40,382 nucleotides of DNA, taken from contig JAQGDQ010001453.1 in the NCBI GenBank assembly GCA_030141605.1, positions 1-40,382 on the forward strand. Direction: 5' to 3'. Below the pieces are notes generated by a model. That model had not been told where the DNA came from and searched no databases. It saw only the letters and a program-made list of their open reading frames with translations. The stretch is from Tubiluchus corallicola. Taxonomy: Eukaryota; Priapulida; Priapulimorpha; Priapulimorphida; Tubiluchidae. The position numbers were made by a program, and so were the translations under genes. Shown here in pieces: positions 21,201 to 25,538 of this stretch (its first letter is position 1; the number at the start of each line of letters is the position of its first letter).

Positions 21201-22961
21201 TAAACAAAATGTTATTTTTGTTTTTTAGTCAAAATTCTTTAGATGAAAATAACATTGTGGACGAGGACAAACTGGAGTACAATAAAGCGCCACTAGATGG
21301 TGTTGACAGGATAAACGTGGATGATGTAAAACTTCGGAATAATTTGAACTTTTTATACAAGTAAATGTTTTTAAAATTAACATTTTTTTTAAATTAACTT
21401 TGATGAATTTGATAATTAAGAAACGGCACAAAGTGAAGTTTGTGGCTAGACGCTATTGCAGTTCTATGGCTTTGGCAGCTTCAAGATTAGTCCCTATTGC
21501 AGTTCTATGGCTTTTGGCAGCTTCAAGATTGGTCTCTATTGCAGTTCTATGGCTATAGCAGCTACAAGATTAGTCCCTATTGCAGTTCTATGGCTATAGT
21601 AGCTACAAGATTAGTCCCTTTTGCAGTTCTATTGCTATAGCAGCTACAAGATTAGTCCCTATTGCAGTTCTATTGCTAAAGCAGCTACAAGATTAGTCCC
21701 TATTGCAGTTCTATTGCTATAGCAGCTACAAGATTAGTCCCTATTGCAGTTCTATGGCTATAGCAGCTACAAGATTAGTCCCAATTTGCAATTCTGTGGC
21801 TATAACAGCTAAAAAAGTAGTCCCTTTTGCAGTTCTATTGCTCTAGCAGCTGCAAGATTAGTTCCTATTGCTGTTCTGTGGCTATAACAGCTATAGGATC
21901 AGTCCCTATTGCAGTCTATGGCTTTGAAAGCTTCAAGATTAGTCTCTATTGCAGTTCTATGGCTATAGCAGCTGCAAGATTAGTCCCTATTGCTGTTCTG
22001 TGGCTATAGCAGCTATAGGATCAGTCCCTATTGCAGTCTATGGTTTTGGCAGCTTCAAGATTGGTCTCTATTGCAGTTCTATGGCTATAGCAGCTACAAG
22101 ATTAGTCCCTATTGCAGTTCTATGGCTATAGTAGCTCAAGGTTTATGACTAGTATAGTTCTATCGTCCCAGCAGCTATAGGACAAGCACTATTATCAGTA
22201 TGTTATTCACTTGCAAATAAAGATAAATAGCTGACTGCTATCGTGTTTGTTTTTAATGACTGAATTTGAATAAAGCTGGATCTGATCAGTAAGTGGATGG
22301 GTGATGGTCAGGAAAATCACTGCTAGGCAGTTTTGTCAGTCACTAACTTCACTAAGAGAGGATCAGATAAGACACTCCAGACAGTTCAGTATCTCATCTT
22401 GGAGATTTATAATTTATGCTTGGAGATAATAGGTTAAATACCAATAATTGTCAACTTGATAAATGGGTCCTGAATATGAACTTGTGATGTGTGGGACTGT
22501 ATGAAAAATAATGAACTGAAAGATGATCAATGTCATGGTACCAGAAGTGAACAGCCAGGATCAGCATGGCAAACGAAACTACTTAGAGGCAATAGTGAAA
22601 CTCGTTCATTAACTGATCAATTTCACTCTTGTTGCCAACTTCATTTGCCAAGCACATGCCGTGACCATTCAGCTGTTGTCGAAAAGTCGAACCTGGGTTA
22701 CATTTACAGCATTTAGTGTGCAAGGTCAAGGTCAAGGTCAAGTTCACTTAGTCAATCAAATGAATCATGATATAATTCTAACAGAGTGTAAAATAATTTT
22801 CAGTTGTTTGTTTGTTTATTGTCTGATGAACATCCATCTTTTTTTGTTGCAGCAAAACCGGTGGAGACGTGAATCATTACGTCACTAATAACGGTCTGCA
22901 GCATCAGTACGAAGATCCGGAGGTGTTACAGGTGCCAAAATTACCCACTAGCTATCTTTGA
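33..22961 (+). CDS. CDH23-like: Cadherin-23-like protein, C-terminal part (18 coding exons, 5' end outside window)
   Basis: Single-pass calcium-dependent adhesion protein of the CDH23 family; vertebrate CDH23 forms hair-cell tip links and binds harmonin through its tail. Joined exons: 33-218, 878-1000, 2309-2435, 2662-2772, 3395-3594, 4455-4561, 5689-5836, 7269-7357, 8867-8953, 9526-9588, 10812-10878, 11368-11495 (or 12102-12232), 15465-15505, 17344-17352, 19200-19266, 20158-20241, 21229-21360, 22853-22961. They total 1878 nt, giving 625 residues plus TGA, and every phase matches. Residues 1-334 hold cadherin repeats: DLDHDEN, TDRE and DINDQSPVF (217-225) are calcium-binding motifs. Residues 335-436 resemble the membrane-adjacent domain of CDH23. 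Residues about 450-473 are transmembrane. The tail contains KRKL after the membrane and PNTNKY followed by EGSNPIW, closely matching my recollection of vertebrate CDH23 (PNTNKY, DGANPVW). The protein ends T-S-Y-L, a class I PDZ ligand. The tail is about 146 residues, shorter than in vertebrates. Family assignment is strong; one-to-one orthology is inferred. Confidence 0.88.
352..877 (+). repeat. 47-60-bp minisatellite containing copies of the exon 2 splice acceptor
   Basis: About ten units of the type TGTACTTAG-GTACAGGTAGCC-ACGTATTCTAAACAAGGTGTTTTT. The real exon 2 begins TGTACTTAG|GTGCAAGTAATGGCT, and early units near 401 keep GTGCAAGTAATGGC exactly. The unit therefore looks derived from the intron-exon boundary. 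Reading a unit from its pseudo-acceptor soon meets a stop (TAG in the next unit). Confidence 0.9.
878..1000 (+). CDS. CDH23-like: CDH23-like exon 2 (end of cadherin repeat)
   Basis: Acceptor TGTACTTAG at 877 and donor GTAAGT at 1001; phase 0 in and out, 41 codons. The start VQVMAQD continues YYY from exon 1 as the Y-x-V-x-V-x-A-x-D strand of a cadherin repeat. The acceptor is the last unit of the tandem array at 352-877, whose units contain near copies of this exon start. Confidence 0.85.
1001..2308 (+). other. Intron 2 of CDH23-like gene
   Basis: Non-coding AT-rich sequence apart from the RTE-type LINE fragment at about 1625-2110. Nothing else recognised. Confidence 0.7.
1625..2110 (-). mobile_element. 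RTE-type LINE fragment (reverse transcriptase C-terminus)
   Basis: On the minus strand, 1755-1997 reads SVRLKGKVHEEMVRPALIYG, then LEAASLKKTEEKK and EMRMLRWMLGITRRDKIRN, the well-known C-terminal segment of RTE/BovB-like and related reverse transcriptases. A shifted frame at 1640-1712 continues with WSTTGMRGKD. The stretch at 2030-2100 (CCGGTCCCAAGCCCGGATAA on minus) is a common untranslated segment of such elements and lies upstream of the coding piece here, suggesting rearrangement. It is a frameshifted fragment, inactive. Confidence 0.75.
2309..2435 (+). CDS. CDH23-like: CDH23-like exon 3 (start of next cadherin repeat)
   Basis: Acceptor TTTGCAG at 2308 and donor GTGAGT at 2436; phase 0 in, phase 1 out, 42 codons plus one base. 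It carries an acidic stretch (YIDDEVDDSICYDVV) in the position of the D-x-D segment of a cadherin repeat. Confidence 0.82.
2662..2772 (+). CDS. CDH23-like: CDH23-like exon 4 (cadherin repeat core)
   Basis: Acceptor ACAATAG at 2661 and donor GTAAG at 2773; phase 1 in and out. It reads GGDTGNQF through TDREIIENYE, matching the cadherin F-x-(11-20)-D-R-E-x-x-x-x-Y-x-L motif, with the final L split across the next intron. Confidence 0.83.
2952..3238 (+). repeat. 33-bp minisatellite in intron 4
   Basis: About nine units of TATTATAAAATTTTGTTTTA plus AAAGGGATAAGTA. Because 33 is a multiple of three, both strands stay open for about 100 codons with periodic peptides; this is a by-product, not a gene. 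Confidence 0.9.
3395..3594 (+). CDS. CDH23-like: CDH23-like exon 5 (repeat end with DINDQSPVF linker)
   Basis: Acceptor TGTTTTTCAG at 3394 and donor GTAAGT at 3595; phase 1 in, phase 0 out, 66 full codons. VVRARN completes the Y-x-L-x-V-x-A strand, and VKVLDINDQSPVF is the canonical inter-repeat calcium linker (D-x-N-D-x-x-P-x-F). The next repeat begins after it. Confidence 0.9.
3745..4345 (+). repeat. Dispersed mosaic repeat, copy A
   Basis: Its 4140-4335 part (GTCTGTGTATAGAGTGATTT, TAGCTAGCTGTTAAAACTG, TTGTCAAGTG) is the inverted counterpart of 8395-8600 in copy B. The AAGCCTTTTCACAG piece matches copy B directly. Class not recognised; it could be a MITE or SINE family. It fills intron 5 between exons 5 and 6. 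Confidence 0.7.
4455..4561 (+). CDS. CDH23-like: CDH23-like exon 6 (last cadherin repeat)
   Basis: Acceptor CATTTTTCAG at 4454 and donor GTAAGT at 4562; phase 0 in, phase 2 out, 35 codons plus TT. It encodes the middle of the last cadherin repeat (FNVITYSIVED, then an Asp/Glu/Asn/Tyr-rich loop). Confidence 0.82.
4626..5069 (+). mobile_element. Non-autonomous hAT element (MITE) in intron 6
   Basis: Terminal inverted repeats CAGGGGCGGAACTAG and CTAGTTCCGGCCCTG (14 of 15 match), flanked by the 8-bp target duplication AACTAAAG at 4618-4625 and 5070-5077. An 8-bp duplication and a CAGGGG terminus are hallmarks of the hAT superfamily. Length 444 bp with no transposase. C/G homopolymer runs lie just inside each end. 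Confidence 0.88.
5689..5836 (+). CDS. CDH23-like: CDH23-like exon 7 (last cadherin repeat, C-terminal half)
   Basis: Acceptor TATTACAG at 5688 and donor GTAACT at 5837; phase 2 in, phase 0 out. It reads EPFRIDPVTAELYLNHEPRL then IIKFKVQAVDD, the F-x-I-D-x-x-T-x-x-L and F-x-V-x-A-x-D motifs of a cadherin repeat. Its final SDVW continues into exon 8 as VYLVSE. Confidence 0.88.
5956..6536 (-). mobile_element. 5'-truncated CR1/L2-type LINE 3' fragment in intron 7
   Basis: On the minus strand about 6430-6535 reads TRILWNSLPAHITSLPLHWL then NKQYAKALLKTYK, the typical end of CR1/L2-group reverse transcriptases (LWNSLP). A 3' untranslated part and an ATTATTATGACTATT-type tail follow down to 5956. 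The truncation at 6536 is the usual mark of incomplete reverse transcription. Confidence 0.75.
7269..7357 (+). CDS. CDH23-like: CDH23-like exon 8 (membrane-adjacent domain)
   Basis: Acceptor TTGTTCTAG at 7268 and donor GTGAGT at 7358; phase 0 in, phase 2 out. VYLVSEVNQLRFV followed by a helical stretch is the start of the membrane-adjacent domain that follows the last cadherin repeat in CDH23 and PCDH15. No calcium linker follows, as expected for the final repeat. Confidence 0.82.
7797..7886. repeat. AT-rich palindromic tract
   Basis: Runs of TATAAT/ATTATA form several self-complementary blocks in intron 8. It is low complexity with no coding potential. Confidence 0.6.
7890..8660 (-). repeat. 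Dispersed mosaic repeat, copy B, in intron 8
   Basis: 7905-8125 is an inverted match to 19625-19805 of copy C (shared CTCATGGAAG, CCCAGATCTTC, TTTTGTAGAAAC, ACAATGGCTAAC). 8280-8350 matches 20005-20085 of copy C directly (GCAAGCACACA). 8395-8600 is an inverted match to copy A. The family is unidentified. Confidence 0.7.
8867..8953 (+). CDS. CDH23-like: CDH23-like exon 9 (membrane-adjacent domain)
   Basis: Acceptor TTTTTGTAG at 8866 and donor GTAAGT at 8954; phase 2 in and out, 28 full codons. It reads LSRLINAETIVDSV then YVDENDEVSAT, continuing the helix-strand pattern of the domain. Confidence 0.82.
8954..9525 (+). other. Intron 9 of CDH23-like gene
   Basis: No gene or transposon recognised. 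A purine-pyrimidine alternating stretch (GTGTGCGCGTGTGC and GCGCATGCGCG) at about 9332-9362 could adopt Z-DNA. Confidence 0.5.
9526..9588 (+). CDS. CDH23-like: CDH23-like exon 10 (membrane-adjacent domain)
   Basis: Acceptor TTCTTTGCAG at 9525 and donor GTGAGT at 9589; phase 2 in and out, 20 full codons (ISIYTHFVKDGEIAEADVIY). The short exon is supported by exact phase fit on both sides and by its resemblance to the I-H-F-V strand of the CDH23 membrane-adjacent domain. Confidence 0.8.
   Translation, partial: DINLHTFCKRRRNCRSRCDL
9728..10050 (+). repeat. Mixed pentanucleotide microsatellite in intron 10
   Basis: Blocks in order: (CTTAT)n, (CTCAT)n, (CCTAT)n, CTAT and AC runs, (CCTAT)n, (CCTAC)n, (CTTAT)n. 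It follows AAAATAAATCTTATCTTAT, which looks like the tail of a retroposon with an AATAAA signal. Adjacent blocks differ by single bases. Confidence 0.9.
10721..10811 (+). repeat. 22-bp tandem repeat carrying the exon 11 acceptor
   Basis: Four units of AGCAGCATTGTTGTTTGTTTTT. Each unit ends in a pyrimidine run followed by AG, so the polypyrimidine tract and acceptor of exon 11 are multiplied. The last AG (10811) is the one that fits the reading frame; the AG at 10787-10788 would give an early stop. Confidence 0.85.
10812..10878 (+). CDS. CDH23-like: CDH23-like exon 11 (end of membrane-adjacent domain)
   Basis: Acceptor GTTTTTAG at 10811 and donor GTCGGT at 10879, a weaker donor; phase 2 in, phase 0 out, 22 full codons ending FRITGVQ. 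The acceptor is the last of several 22-bp units that each carry an AG. This exon precedes the two alternative transmembrane exons. Confidence 0.8.
10905..11367 (+). repeat. 98-bp tandem repeat carrying copies of the exon 12a acceptor and exon start
   Basis: Units read TTGCTATTATAGCCTTAAAG, then TTTACATGTTGTTTATTGTC, then CATACTAG|GATCTTGACCGGAAAGT. The real exon 12a begins CATACCAG|GATCTTGACCGGAAAGTACA. Pseudo-acceptors lie at 10979, 11076 and 11173 (TACTAG), and the one at 11270 is mutated to TACTGG. Every decoy reads DLDRKVH or similar and then TAA. Confidence 0.92.
11368..11495 (+). CDS. CDH23-like: CDH23-like exon 12a (transmembrane exon, version A)
   Basis: Acceptor CATACCAG at 11367 and donor GTAAGT at 11496; phase 0 in, phase 2 out, 42 codons plus AA. 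It reads DLDRKVHITSPTR, then about 24 hydrophobic residues from VFVLALIITC to VLICVW, then CAEVK. It is homologous to exon 12b, with the same phases, and the two are probably alternatives. The acceptor ends a 98-bp tandem array. Confidence 0.85.
12102..12232 (+). CDS. CDH23-like: CDH23-like exon 12b (transmembrane exon, version B)
   Basis: Acceptor ACCACTAG at 12101 and donor GTAAGT at 12233; phase 0 in, phase 2 out, 43 codons plus AA. It reads RVYVEEVILVDQSHS, then SYLIALIICVVVLCLIIV and LLAIWYHEAQ. About 13 of 30 aligned residues match exon 12a, including ALII and LIIV. Including both exons would preserve no frame: 12a leaves phase 2 while 12b needs phase 0. Confidence 0.8.
12305..14145 (+). 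repeat. 82-bp satellite, about 22 units, with higher-order structure
   Basis: The unit contains CAGAAATTAGTACACATTTA, CAGTAACACACTACAGACAG, TTGTGAAAGACGTTCTTTTG and TTGTTAGTCAAGTTTTCGTG. Variants (GAAAGACG, GAAAGATG, short GTACG; CACATTTA or CACGTTTA; ACCATAGC) recur in blocks. It occupies intron 12 after exon 12b. Confidence 0.95.
14545..14872 (+). repeat. Tandem duplication of about 164 bp
   Basis: Two adjacent copies share TTATTTTGAAGTTTATTTCA, ACACTATATGTCATGCACT and GATAAAAACACGTACAGAAT. No coding signal. Confidence 0.85.
14873..15464 (+). other. 3' part of intron 12, no feature seen
   Basis: AT-rich unique sequence leading to the exon 13 acceptor. No exon-like block with matching phase was found. 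Confidence 0.5.
15465..15505 (+). CDS. CDH23-like: CDH23-like exon 13 (juxtamembrane tail)
   Basis: Acceptor TTTTTAG at 15464 and donor GTAAG at 15506; phase 2 in, phase 1 out, 13 full codons. It reads (K)YKRKLRAANAMNF. The basic KRKL just inside the membrane matches the equivalent place in vertebrate CDH23 as I recall it. Confidence 0.82.
16105..16315 (+). repeat. Three-copy tandem repeat of about 72 bp
   Basis: Units contain GGCTGATGCATTGTTTCGGA, GTTTAGTGGTCATATGA and TTACAGCCGCATTGTTTGTG. It lies in intron 13. The open frames across it on both strands reflect the period (multiple of three). Confidence 0.85.
16386..16445 (+). other. Candidate phase-compatible cassette exon encoding a second hydrophobic segment
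   Basis: Acceptor GGGTTTTTAG ends at 16385 and donor GTAAGG starts at 16446. The 60 nt are phase 1 in and out, so they fit exactly between exon 13 and the microexon. They would add A-F-V-T-I-I-L-I-I-V-H-S-V-L-L-V-I-T-C-K. T-rich intron DNA often yields hydrophobic peptides by chance, so this is only a candidate. Confidence 0.25.
16983..17182 (+). repeat. Tandem duplication of about 100 bp
   Basis: Two copies of ACAAGTATGCGTAGCTTTGA through CAAGTTTACCCTAGGTAGAA, nearly identical. It lies upstream of the microexon. Another short duplication (GACATTGTCACATGATCACA) occurs at about 17386-17436. Confidence 0.9.
17344..17352 (+). CDS. CDH23-like: CDH23-like 9-nt microexon (exon 14)
   Basis: CTAAACGGG lies between acceptor TGTTTATTTCAG (ending 17343) and a strong donor GTGAGT (17353). 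Phase 1 in and out, so it can be included or skipped. Inclusion changes F-G-E-T-M to F-A-K-R-G-E-T-M. The included form resembles the N-R-G before the conserved segment in vertebrate CDH23, which supports it, but a 9-nt exon cannot be proven from sequence alone. Confidence 0.5.
17484..17867 (+). mobile_element. Non-autonomous hAT element (MITE) in intron 14
   Basis: Perfect terminal inverted repeats TAGGGGTGAGCATT and AATGCTCACCCCTA, flanked by the 8-bp target duplication ATTTTTGT at 17476-17483 and 17868-17875. Length 384 bp. The inner sequence is rich in TTCGAA/ATTCGAAC palindromic pieces. The open frame across it is not a transposase. Confidence 0.93.
17876..19027 (+). other. Intron 14 unique sequence
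   Basis: No gene or transposon recognised. It includes a poly-G run at about 18345-18357. Confidence 0.5.
19028..19155 (+). repeat. ATTGTC/ATTGTT simple repeat
   Basis: Hexanucleotide repeat of TTGTCA and TTGTTATCA units just upstream of exon 15. Periodic hydrophobic open frames across it (for example an Ile-Val repeat) are by-products. Confidence 0.9.
19200..19266 (+). CDS. CDH23-like: CDH23-like exon 15 (conserved tail segment)
   Basis: Acceptor AAATTTCAG at 19199 and donor GTAAGA at 19267; phase 1 in, phase 2 out. It reads ETMEVDLNTLKTPNTNKYAYE. PNTNKY is, as far as I recall, identical in vertebrate CDH23 and is the best single identifier of the family here. Confidence 0.88.
19545..20110 (+). 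repeat. Dispersed mosaic repeat, copy C
   Basis: The first part (19625-19805) is inverted and the second part (20005-20085) is direct relative to copy B at 7890-8660. It ends near GTGCTGCCACCTATAGTG, a motif also seen near 5420 (GTGCTGCCACCTGTAG). It lies just upstream of exon 16. Confidence 0.65.
20158..20241 (+). CDS. CDH23-like: CDH23-like exon 16 (conserved tail segment)
   Basis: Acceptor TTGTTTGCAG at 20157 and donor GTGACA at 20242; phase 2 in and out, 27 full codons. It reads (G)SNPIWMEQDYDNPGF and then a highly acidic EEHEHEDEDD run. GSNPIW corresponds to GANPVW of vertebrate CDH23. Reading through the donor gives a stop one codon later. Confidence 0.87.
21229..21360 (+). CDS. CDH23-like: CDH23-like exon 17 (cytoplasmic tail)
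   Basis: Acceptor GTTTTTTAG at 21228 and donor GTAAAT at 21361; phase 2 in and out, 43 full codons. The residues are charged and hydrophilic (LDENNIVDEDKLEYNKAPL and onward) and no known domain is recognised. Phase fit and composition support it. Confidence 0.8.
21446..22140 (+). repeat. 41-bp minisatellite in intron 17
   Basis: About 16 units of CAAGATTAGTCCCTATTGCA then GTTCTATGGCTATAGCAGCT. Variants include TTTGGCAGCTTCAAG. Each unit carries TTGCAG, a potential acceptor, but no reading frame joins to exon 17. Confidence 0.93.
22721..22746 (+). promoter_or_regulatory. Triple AGGTCA half-site cluster (possible nuclear-receptor site)
   Basis: CAAGGTCAAGGTCAAGGTCA gives overlapping TCAAGGTCA sites, the extended half-site of NR5A and ERR monomers, 107 bp before the last exon. 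It may equally be a short simple repeat. Confidence 0.25.
22853..22961 (+). CDS. CDH23-like: CDH23-like terminal exon 18 with PDZ-binding C-terminus
   Basis: Acceptor TTTTGTTGCAG at 22852; phase 2 in, 35 full codons, then TGA at 22959-22961. It ends VLQVPKLPTSYL. The last three residues S-Y-L fit a class I PDZ ligand (S/T-x-hydrophobic), which parallels the PDZ-binding end of vertebrate CDH23 that contacts harmonin. Confidence 0.85.
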
Positions 22962-23151
22962 TGAACGGGAAATGTTTTGCAGGCCAAAGCATGAAAACCT
23001 AGAGTATTATGTGCCGAGATGCTTAGTTATTGTTGCACAGATTAAATTAATCGTGATCGTTTGTTTTATACATGTTGTAAATTTTGTAAATCTGTATTCA
23101 CGTGTAAATAGAAAATTGTTAATAATTTGTAAGCAGTGTTGAAATTTTAAT

Positions 23152-23157
23152 AATAAA
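23152..23157 (+). promoter_or_regulatory. Polyadenylation signal AATAAA, proximal
   Basis: AATAAA 190 nt after the CDH23-like stop codon; a TG-rich stretch (GTGGTGCG) follows within 15 nt, as expected downstream of a cleavage site. Confidence 0.5.
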
Positions 23158-23664
23158 TGATTAGTGGTGCGTAGTATGCAAACCAATGTAACCTTGCACT
23201 AGGTCACACTACTTGTCGCGAAATTATTTAGATGTATGGATGCCACTTGTTGTGAACATTTTAGTAATGTATATTAATTGTATCATTTGGGGGTGCTATT
23301 TTCAAAAAAGAGGGATCATAATTTGGTGTCGTATAGCAATCAGTTTGTATTTTTACATAATAGTATCATAATGTGCAGCAACTAAATTTCGTTGCAATGA
23401 GATTTAATTATCAGTCTTCAAATTACATGTATGGATGTGAATTATGCTTTTCTAAGTTATGCAGCACAATTATTGTGAGCAAAATCTTGCCAAATTATGG
23501 AAACATTGATTATTGCTAATACCATTTTTGCTCATTTACTAACTGCAAACCTGCGAGGACAATCGTGATCATGAAAATTATTTTTATTAGCAGCAAACTG
23601 TCAACAAGATACTGAAATTTGTAATTAAAATTGTGTTTCTCATACATTTTCTAATTTAATGTTT

Positions 23665-23670
23665 AATAAA
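23665..23670 (+). promoter_or_regulatory. Polyadenylation signal AATAAA, distal
   Basis: A second AATAAA about 700 nt after the stop codon; it could define a longer transcript. Confidence 0.35.
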
Positions 23671-23690
23671 ACAGTATTTCGCAGAAACTA

Positions 23691-25050
23691 TTTAAATTTA
23701 TTATTTGGTGCATAAGACAATTTACACCAGTTTATTAAAAGAATGACATAATTATCGCAATTTGAAAGTCACTGTGACATCAAACATTTTTTAAGGCATC
23801 AACAGCAAGCCAAGAGAATTGGCAAAGACATAGTTTTGAAAATGGTCATCATATGAATGAGTTAATTTATCACACATTAGCATGTATGCTACATACAAAT
23901 ATAGATATGTGACCAATTCCAATATAATGGGAACATAAATTCAGTAAATTAAGATCTATTTGTGAGAAATATCAATTAGGAATCTGAAAATTCATCTGGC
24001 AAGCCGTTTCATGGACTCACTTTGGTACGGAAGTATTTTGACAAAATTAAACGACTGAGTCAATTAGCTGACGGGTTTAGCACATTACTACTATAGGAGT
24101 ATGAGTCGTCATTCATCACCTTAGTATGCATCGTAAAGGATTTAAATGAGTTTTTGAGAATTAGTGTCAAAATTCCTATGTACAATTGTTATTTAAATGG
24201 ATTATATAATGTATATAAGTGGATTATATAATATCATATAATTTATATAAGTGGATTAATAAAAAAAGAAACTGAATATCACCACTAAAAATTAGAAAAA
24301 TTAGTTACTTCATTTTTTTACGAAGAAATTGATTTTTGAAATTCTCAAACTGATAAAAATGTTGAAAATCTGTTGCTGTATATATTCATGCAAAACACAT
24401 AGCGCTTGAACTGCAGTTGGTGATGACTTCGTAAAAAACAGCAGGAGATTCAAAAGGGAATCGCTGGTCAAGTGATTAAATGTTTAGCATCCAGAAAGGA
24501 GGTTAATTGCAGCAGACAAGTGGGCGACAGATTCAAGACAAACTGCTAGGCTAGCATATCAGCGCATCTGATGAACCACAACTGCTTATATAAACAAAGC
24601 TGTACGTATCATGACCGTTTCTATGTAAGGATGTGAAGATTGATGTAAAGATGGTCAACGTAAAAGCAGCAAAAGTTCTTTGGGTAAACAAGCATCTTAA
24701 GTGCGTAAACAAAAATGTTAATAAATAATGCAGAATTATTTGAGTCAATTACTGGCAGTTTTTGCATACATCTGAATAGGAGCGGCGCCCGTACCAAGCG
24801 ATTTTGAGTCAGTTAACCTTGAGTCTAACAAACGGTGGCTACTGCACTAAGCAGAAAAATCTAGACTTCTACCAATCAGATATAGCATGCATTTCAAAAC
24901 TAGTAGTTTATATGTTGACAAGATGATTGTGAGCTACACAAAGTTCTCTTACATTACAGTCTTACACAGACATATTTTTTTCATTCAGTATAGATAGTCG
25001 TCATCGATTTACGACCACAATTGGTTCGGGTGGATTGTAGTCGTAGGACG
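23691..25050. other. Intergenic region, no gene seen
   Basis: AT-rich sequence between the convergent 3' ends of the CDH23-like gene and the zinc-finger gene. No transposon ends, RNA gene or long open frame recognised. Confidence 0.5.
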
Positions 25051-25057
25051 TTTATTC

Positions 25058-25352
25058 AAGTGGTACACCCCTACATGCAAGCCAGTGTGGTGGTGCACCC
25101 CTACATGCAAGCAAGCGTGGTAGTGCACCCCTACATGCAAGCAAGTGTGGTGGTGCACCCCTACATGCAAGCAAGCGTGGTAGTGCACCCCTACATGCAA
25201 GCAAGTGTGGCGGTGCACCCCTACATGCAAGCATGGTAGCGCACCCCTACATGCAAGCAAGTGTGATGGTGCACCCCTACATGCAAGCATGGTAGTGCAC
25301 CCCTACATGCAAGCGTGATGGTGCACCCCTACATGCAAGCAAGTGTGGTGGT
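25058..25352. repeat. 24-30-bp minisatellite
   Basis: About ten units of GTGCACCCCTACATGCAAGC plus AAGTGTGGTG, with some shortened units. The period is a multiple of three, so all frames appear open on both strands; not a gene. Confidence 0.93.
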
Positions 25353-25514
25353 GCCTATGATGAATTTATCGAAACAGATAAAGGTTTTAAGTCGTCAACT
25401 GCCTGTAGTGCAAAATATCAGTACATGGAATTTTCAGGTGAACATTTGCCCAAACTCAGACAAATTCATATTAATATAATTTTGTTCTTAGCACTGATCA
25501 CCTCTCTATGACTC

Positions 25515-25520
25515 TTTATT
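25515..25520 (-). promoter_or_regulatory. Polyadenylation signal for the zinc-finger gene
   Basis: TTTATT on the plus strand is AATAAA on the minus strand, 19 nt after the stop codon. A second one overlaps the stop at 25535-25540. Confidence 0.45.
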
Positions 25521-25538
25521 TTTTGAAACAGGTTTTTA

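Larger units (their letters stand above)
22962..23690 (+). other. 3' untranslated region of the CDH23-like gene (inferred)
   Basis: AT-rich, non-coding sequence follows the stop codon. Two AATAAA signals occur, at 23152-23157 and 23665-23670, so alternative 3' ends of about 0.2 and 0.7 kb are possible. The exact cleavage site cannot be seen. Confidence 0.5.

Noticed and set aside
22489-22888. Two overlapping 75-codon open frames in intron 17
   Set aside because: No homology recognised and no phase match; the second only overlaps the start of exon 18 in the wrong frame.
25009-25290. Cys/His-rich repeats on minus that look like metal-binding repeats
   Set aside because: They arise from the minisatellite unit; both strands are open and there is no start context or linked exon.
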